A stretch of 64,000 bases of DNA, taken from contig OU612075.1 of assembly GCA_914767715.1 (NCBI GenBank), forward strand, positions 4,712,001 to 4,776,000. The letters run 5' to 3'. Numbering within the stretch: position 1 is the first letter of the stretch; the number at the start of each line of letters is the position of its first letter. Origin of the DNA: Membranipora membranacea (lineage: Eukaryota; Bryozoa; Gymnolaemata; Cheilostomatida; Membraniporidae). Below, piece by piece: positions 59,146 through 64,000 of the stretch. The notes under the pieces are model-generated. The model saw only the letters and a list, made by a program, of their open reading frames with translations, was not told the DNA's origin and made no database searches. Made by a program: the position numbers and the translations under genes.

Positions 59146-60427
59146 CTGCTTGAATTTGCTACTCTGTGACAGGGATTTGGGAGATCTTGTTACTATTACC
59201 AGTGCTAATAGTGTTGCTTGATGTGTAAATTTGCTGTAAGGTTATGATCTGGGCAAGATACTGAAACTTGGGGGCCGAAGTTGGAAGAGGCAAGCTCATA
59301 AGACTTGACAAATTATCTTATAGGTATTAAAAAAATGAAGAGTGTACTGTGATCACATTAACCCCCTTCATGTGCACTGAAAGGACTAGGTAAAATACTG
59401 AATGAATCTGCCGGTTTCTGTTTTAGAATTCTAATATTCTCTGTCATGTGGAGGATTCTAAAATTACTGGTTTTTCTATCATACCTAGGTACTTTTTATA
59501 TTCTGCTTTCACAATTAAATATTGGTTCCATCTTCATATAAGGAACAATTATCTAAGTCAGCATTTAATGCTCATAATCTGATATTATTTTTAGTGATGT
59601 CATGTTAGAAGACAAGACTACAGGTTCACATCAATTCTTCATTGTGATATTAATATTGTATCATTGTATTGTGCTGAGTGTGAGGCCTCTATACAATTTA
59701 ATGCTTTTCATTGTTTCAACTTTTGGTAAACAAAAGAATCCTTTATATGCTGTGCCTGATTCTATTCAATAGAGGATAAATGTAGCATGTCAGCTTGCAT
59801 CTAAAGTTTATATGAGAAAATTGAGTATACATTTTATAAAATGCTGCGTTAAATGAAGGGAAAATGCGATATGACCCTATTTTACTAATCAATTGGCATC
59901 GTCACAACGAGGTCACACAGAAAATTTGACGCTGCTAGCATTTGTAGAAATGTGTTTTAATTGATTCATCTCATTCAAAGAGAACTTTTTGCAATTGTTT
60001 CATCATTTTTTATGAAATTCATGACTTTTTGCATTCATTTCGTGAAATAAATGGTAATTCATCCACCAAGCCTGGGCAATAACTTTCAGTTAATTGTTGA
60101 TAGATTCTGCATCAAAATTTGGAAATGTAGGAGGAGATAACGAGGAGACTATATAAGTCACTGAGTGGTCAACTTTATTTTGTCCAAAATTAATTTCATG
60201 AATTGTTGTAACAGTATTGCCCAACTAAATCTCCAAATGAGCTCTGATCAATTTTGAAAAAATGGTGAGCTGGAAATCATCATGTAGTGATATTTTTGGT
60301 GAGATGCAGGACAGATGATTGTTTTGATAAGTTTTTGAATCAGTACGTAGAGACAGCTTCAATATCAGAACCGTGTGGCCGCCAGGTGCAACAAAACACT
60401 AAACCCATATCATATTCTGAGAGAATC
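59146..60427. other. Single-copy stretch, nothing recognised
   Basis: AT-rich DNA without an open frame of note, repeat or RNA gene that I can support. Confidence 0.35.
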
Positions 60428-60813
60428 AAGTTTGGGGCTCCCCCCACACAGGACTGTCTATAATATCTATAAATTAAGAATCCCATTCTATAAACTTAAG
60501 CGCGCTGCGATGGCGTGTGGCTTTTGGACTAATGAATGCCATAAAATCCTTTAAATTAACAACCTATTGTACTTACCTTAATGATGTATCATATCAGATA
60601 CAACCCTCCGTTTGCTCTGCTCTGCTTTGCTACACAACGACCATACACACACAAAGAGAGCACAGGAGGCACACAGCACTGACAGCACTTTAGAGATACA
60701 TTAAGAAATCTATAAATCTATATCTTTACTTGCATATATCTATAAGCCTACAAGCCTATAAGCTAAGAAATGGTCATCTATAATCTATACTATAAGTAGG
60801 GGGGGGGCCCAAG
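60428..60813. mobile_element. Possible inverted-repeat element
   Basis: The left end AAGTTTGGGGCTCCCCCC and the right end, read on the other strand, AAGCTTGGGCCCCCCCCC agree at about 16 of 20 positions. Both are followed inward by TATAATATCTATA-like sequence. I see no clear target duplication. Inside, the minus strand has a donor-like AAG|GTAAGT near 60575, possibly a 5' non-coding exon of a gene. Confidence 0.4.
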
Positions 60814-62444
60814 CTTACTAAGAGTTTCTTTGATTATTTGGCTTGAATCAGTCCTGTGTGTACTGAATAACCTCAAATTACCAAACCACGGTCAAGAGCC
60901 CGGTTTATACAGTAGAAGATTGTAGAGAATGTGCAATAGAGATGAGATCTTGTTTACCAAAGGTCCTATTGCAAAGTCTTTGCTTTGTCATATTGAATTT
61001 GCTAAGCAGATGAATAACTCCAATTCAGCAGTAAAAGAAACGTGTTATGCTGCAAATAGTTGGTGCCCGTTATAACCAGTGTGCCAGTGCCATGGTGATA
61101 TTCATAAATTCTGCCCACTCTTCCCTAAAACTCACATGTTATTGGTTTCAGAAAGTTATCTAGACTTCAGCTTCAAAAGACTAAAGCGATTTTATTCAAG
61201 CCAATGTTTTTATAGTCTTATTAAATCCCCAACAAGAATTGACATAACCAAAATGAATATTTTGGATCACAATGTTTAATGTTTCAGATCATAAGCAGAT
61301 GTGTGCATCCTTTTTTCACAAAAAGGACCACCAGTAAACTTGAGGTTTTCAGATTTTCCTCTGCCTCATGTCGACTGTTATAAAATTATCTTTTAAATAG
61401 GTATATGGTAATAAGTCAAGTTTGTTGCCTGTCAACATTGATGATTTGAGTACCTGATGGAAGAAATGTTTCACAAGAATTCTGGCTGAATAATCATCCG
61501 AATTATATTTTGTCTTTTTCCCCATGCAGAAGGTGCAATCTGCTATTAATCAATGGCCATCAATAAGAAGTTGTTTGAAACCTTGGTTGCCCTTTAAGAG
61601 CATTAAAGTTATCACCACATTTTTATCGTGCCTGTCAATAATGAACATGAAAAAACCAATTTGTCACGTCACATTGGTTTTTTCTTCGATCTCGAGATTT
61701 TTATTTCCCACAACCACTTATCCACTTGTTACATTCTTCAGACATCATGTTTGGATGAAATCTGCCAACCAAAATGTTTGAACTATAGGTTAAATTGAAT
61801 TACACAGGCGGACTGAGCAAACATAGTGATGTAATGTAAAGTTAAAGCGAAATGACCAATCAAGGTGTGTCGTGTGGTCCAATGTTGTTACTCCAAATAT
61901 CTTCAAATACAATCAAAGAAGGTGTACAATCAACTCAAACCCATCTCTGGTGAGGGATCTACCTAATTTTAAGATTATATCTTTAATAAGGCCATAGTCG
62001 TAGATTGAATTAAGATTCAAAACTTTCATTCTTGTTGCTCAGCTTTTCAAATTTGGCAGGATTTATATGTTTTAGGTATTCATAGCAGAACTTTCGGAAC
62101 AGCAGTTTAATAGAAATAGAAAGAAAGTTGAATTATCTCCTAAAAGTACTTGCACTGGCTAACTTATGTACGCCTCAATATTGGGAATCGCATCCAGTAC
62201 ACTCTCCAAGTTTGATGAAAGGAAGCAAAATAATGCTGAGCTACAAAAATAAAAGAAGCACAGAACAATATGAATGCTATCATCTTGGTTATCAACCTTT
62301 ACAAAAAATAATTTTATTCCAAATTTTGGTCTTAGATTTCTGGATCAGGTTGCTTTTCTGGATTTCTTAGGTTTCCTAGCTTTTCTGGTTTTTAATCTGG
62401 ATTTGTCCGCCTTCATGCAATGAGATGATAGATAGACTCACCCT
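60814..62444. other. Single-copy stretch, no gene recognised
   Basis: Plus-strand frames at 61079-61279, 61524-61781 and 62128-62370 are short and match nothing known to me. The second follows an acceptor-like CCCCATGCAG. I cannot support any as a gene. Confidence 0.3.
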
Positions 62445-63260
62445 ACAATAAGGGTATGAGGATTCTTTGGCCTCGTGCAATCTGTAAAGATGAGAGTAAA
62501 CAGCAGTCAGACAACAGGAGAGAGGCTAAGGGTATGGGGAACTTTAGGGTTAACATGAACATGACGAAGCTTTGCAGGACTTTCAAAAGGACAACAGGAC
62601 ATTGGATAGTTGCCAGGAGTGTCGCATCAGAGTGAGCGTAACAAATAAGAAAGGCCTCACATGAAGCATTTCATTACCATGTGGGTCAAAGGGCTGCAGC
62701 TATACTAAATTGTATCCGCTCTACAAAGCAGCGCAGGAGAGCAGGAGCGGGCTGAAGAGAGCTGCTATCAATAAAAGGTTCAGATATGCCGTGCAGGATA
62801 GCTGCCTTGGCATGTATGGAGCATGCCAGCTGTTTGCATGGGTTGACATGTCACTGCAGGCTCAATCAAACTGCCAAAAGCTTGCCAAGCTGATGGACGC
62901 TGAAATAACAGATATAAATAGTTGAGTCCTGAACAGACTGGCAGGGAAAAATTGAAAGATAACAAACTATGACAGACAAAAATGGTCAGGGTGCACAGCC
63001 GTATCAGACTTTATTGAGTGTGAGGCTGGAGAATTGGACTGTTACAGCCCAGTCCCACTCATCTCACCTGGGCAACTCAAAGGTTAGACCTATAGAGAAA
63101 GTGAATTTCAGGAAAGGAACTTTAATGCAATGTAGTGGTTTGGTTTTTTGTTCATGATAAATTCTGTTATTATTTTTCATTTGAGTAGTATTTGAGTAGT
63201 ATTTCAACAGGCCAATAAATGGTGCAAAACCACCATTGTAGTGCAACTTGTCTCATGCTG
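62445..63260 (+). pseudogene. Mutator-like transposase relic outside the array
   Basis: It has the same module order as 40545-41160: a frame with REAKGMGNFRVNMNM, then an open 71-codon frame (62710-62925) containing KAAQESRSGLKRAAINKRF, YAVQDSCLGMYGACQLFAWV and NCQKLAKLMDAEITDINS. After that come spacer sequence (CAATGTAGTGGTTTGG) and the ACCACCATTGTAGTGCA piece also found at 3762. Frame breaks separate the modules. Confidence 0.5.
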
Positions 63261-64000
63261 AGAATATTAGGTAGGATGCTGCATAGTTGACTGCAGCACA
63301 GCTGTGCTTGAGCTTGTTAGATATGTCTTTCAATCTTCAATTCCGGAGCATTATCTCTATCTATATTAAGAAAAATGAAGAGAGACAAAGACAGAAGCAT
63401 AACATCCACTGTCTTCACAGTCAATCACAAGAAAAAATCAAAAACATTTCGAACATTTGATCTAGATTCAATTTAACAATGCACAATCCAGAATAGCGAA
63501 TCTCGAAAGGCTTGCTATCATACAGTTCCTTCTGTTTTTCCTTTTTTGCATTTTGTAATCATCTTTATGTCATAATATCTTTTTGCTTTTCTTATTATTC
63601 AATCGCACTCAATTTATGAATCCGCTTAATATTTTCTACTAGAAGACTCAAAATGCATAATACTAAATTTTTACGCTGTTTAAATCTTTGTGACATTCCC
63701 ATAATCTGGAAGTTATTTACATCTACATATTATTTTTGCATCACTCTACTTAGCACAGAACACCAGTGCAGGGTGACAATCACTGCGTTTCATACCCAAG
63801 AATTGTCTGACAATTCTGTACAATTCTAGAATTGTCATAAACTGACCTATATATCATTAACCAACCAGCAACCATTATTGTGTAATTAACCCTGCCTGCT
63901 AAATAAATTACCTTCATTATTGATATTGTATAGCCATAGTAATAAGCCTTTACAGTTCTAGTCAATATCATAGAATTGGATATGCTGTAATGAATAGATA
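63261..64000. repeat. Array-related spacer fragment
   Basis: 63505-63535 (CTTGCTATCATACAGT) matches the hAT insertion-site region of blocks A and A'. 63640-63780 matches the junction sequence at 37160-37310. The last 200 bp show nothing recognisable. No gene is present. Confidence 0.45.

Noticed and set aside
1-64000. CRISPR arrays, rRNA genes, bacterial operons
   Set aside because: No regularly spaced short repeats with unique spacers, no rRNA similarity noticed, and the gene structures are spliced eukaryotic ones.

Overview
The window is animal (metazoan) genomic DNA, AT-rich by eye, with spliced genes that have GT/AG junctions and short introns. It also holds animal-type protein domains (PAN/apple, C-type lectin, cadherin, BRICHOS) and non-LTR retrotransposons, hAT-like and Mutator-like elements and tRNA-derived SINEs. 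I cannot name the species; a sponge, cnidarian or other invertebrate is plausible, but that is inference.

Layout. (1) 1-2001, + strand: the 3' end of a PAN/apple plus C-type-lectin gene, three exons whose phases agree. (2) About 2950-50263: a large, mostly non-functional repeat array. It is built from decayed cadherin-repeat exons, decayed Mutator-like transposase pieces and non-coding spacer. Two block types alternate: A (6934-18236), B (18423-26636), A' (26637-37228), C (37229-41400), B' (41401-49505), and a truncated A'' (49506-50263). A to A' is an offset of about 19.7 kb and A' to A'' about 22.9 kb, so a roughly 20 kb A+B unit is tandemly duplicated about two times. A and B also resemble each other more distantly, which suggests an older duplication of a roughly 10 kb unit. 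(3) About 50264-64000: mostly single-copy DNA. It holds a compact five-exon gene on the minus strand (54002-56712) for a type II membrane BRICHOS proprotein, several miniature inverted-repeat elements, unassigned exon-like ORFs, and a detached piece of the array material (62445-63780).

The recent duplicates act as empty-site controls for each other. An intact single-ORF RTE-like retrotransposon (23346-26586) sits in B but not B'. A two-ORF jockey/CR1-like retrotransposon (43526-48692, minus) sits in B' in place of about 2 kb present in B. An 890-bp hAT-like element (11755-12644) and a 5'-truncated retrotransposon (7851-9139) are in A only. A 404-bp hAT-like element carrying a tRNA-like module (27687-28090) and a retrotransposon 3' end (31104-31448) are in A' only.

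The most interesting items are four. The BRICHOS precursor ends in a dibasic furin-like site followed by a 12-residue, strongly beta-prone peptide. A 34-bp perfect palindrome is flanked exactly by a 9-bp direct repeat. A hAT-type miniature element contains RNA polymerase III promoter-like boxes. A U2 snRNA 5' end is fused to a SINE remnant.
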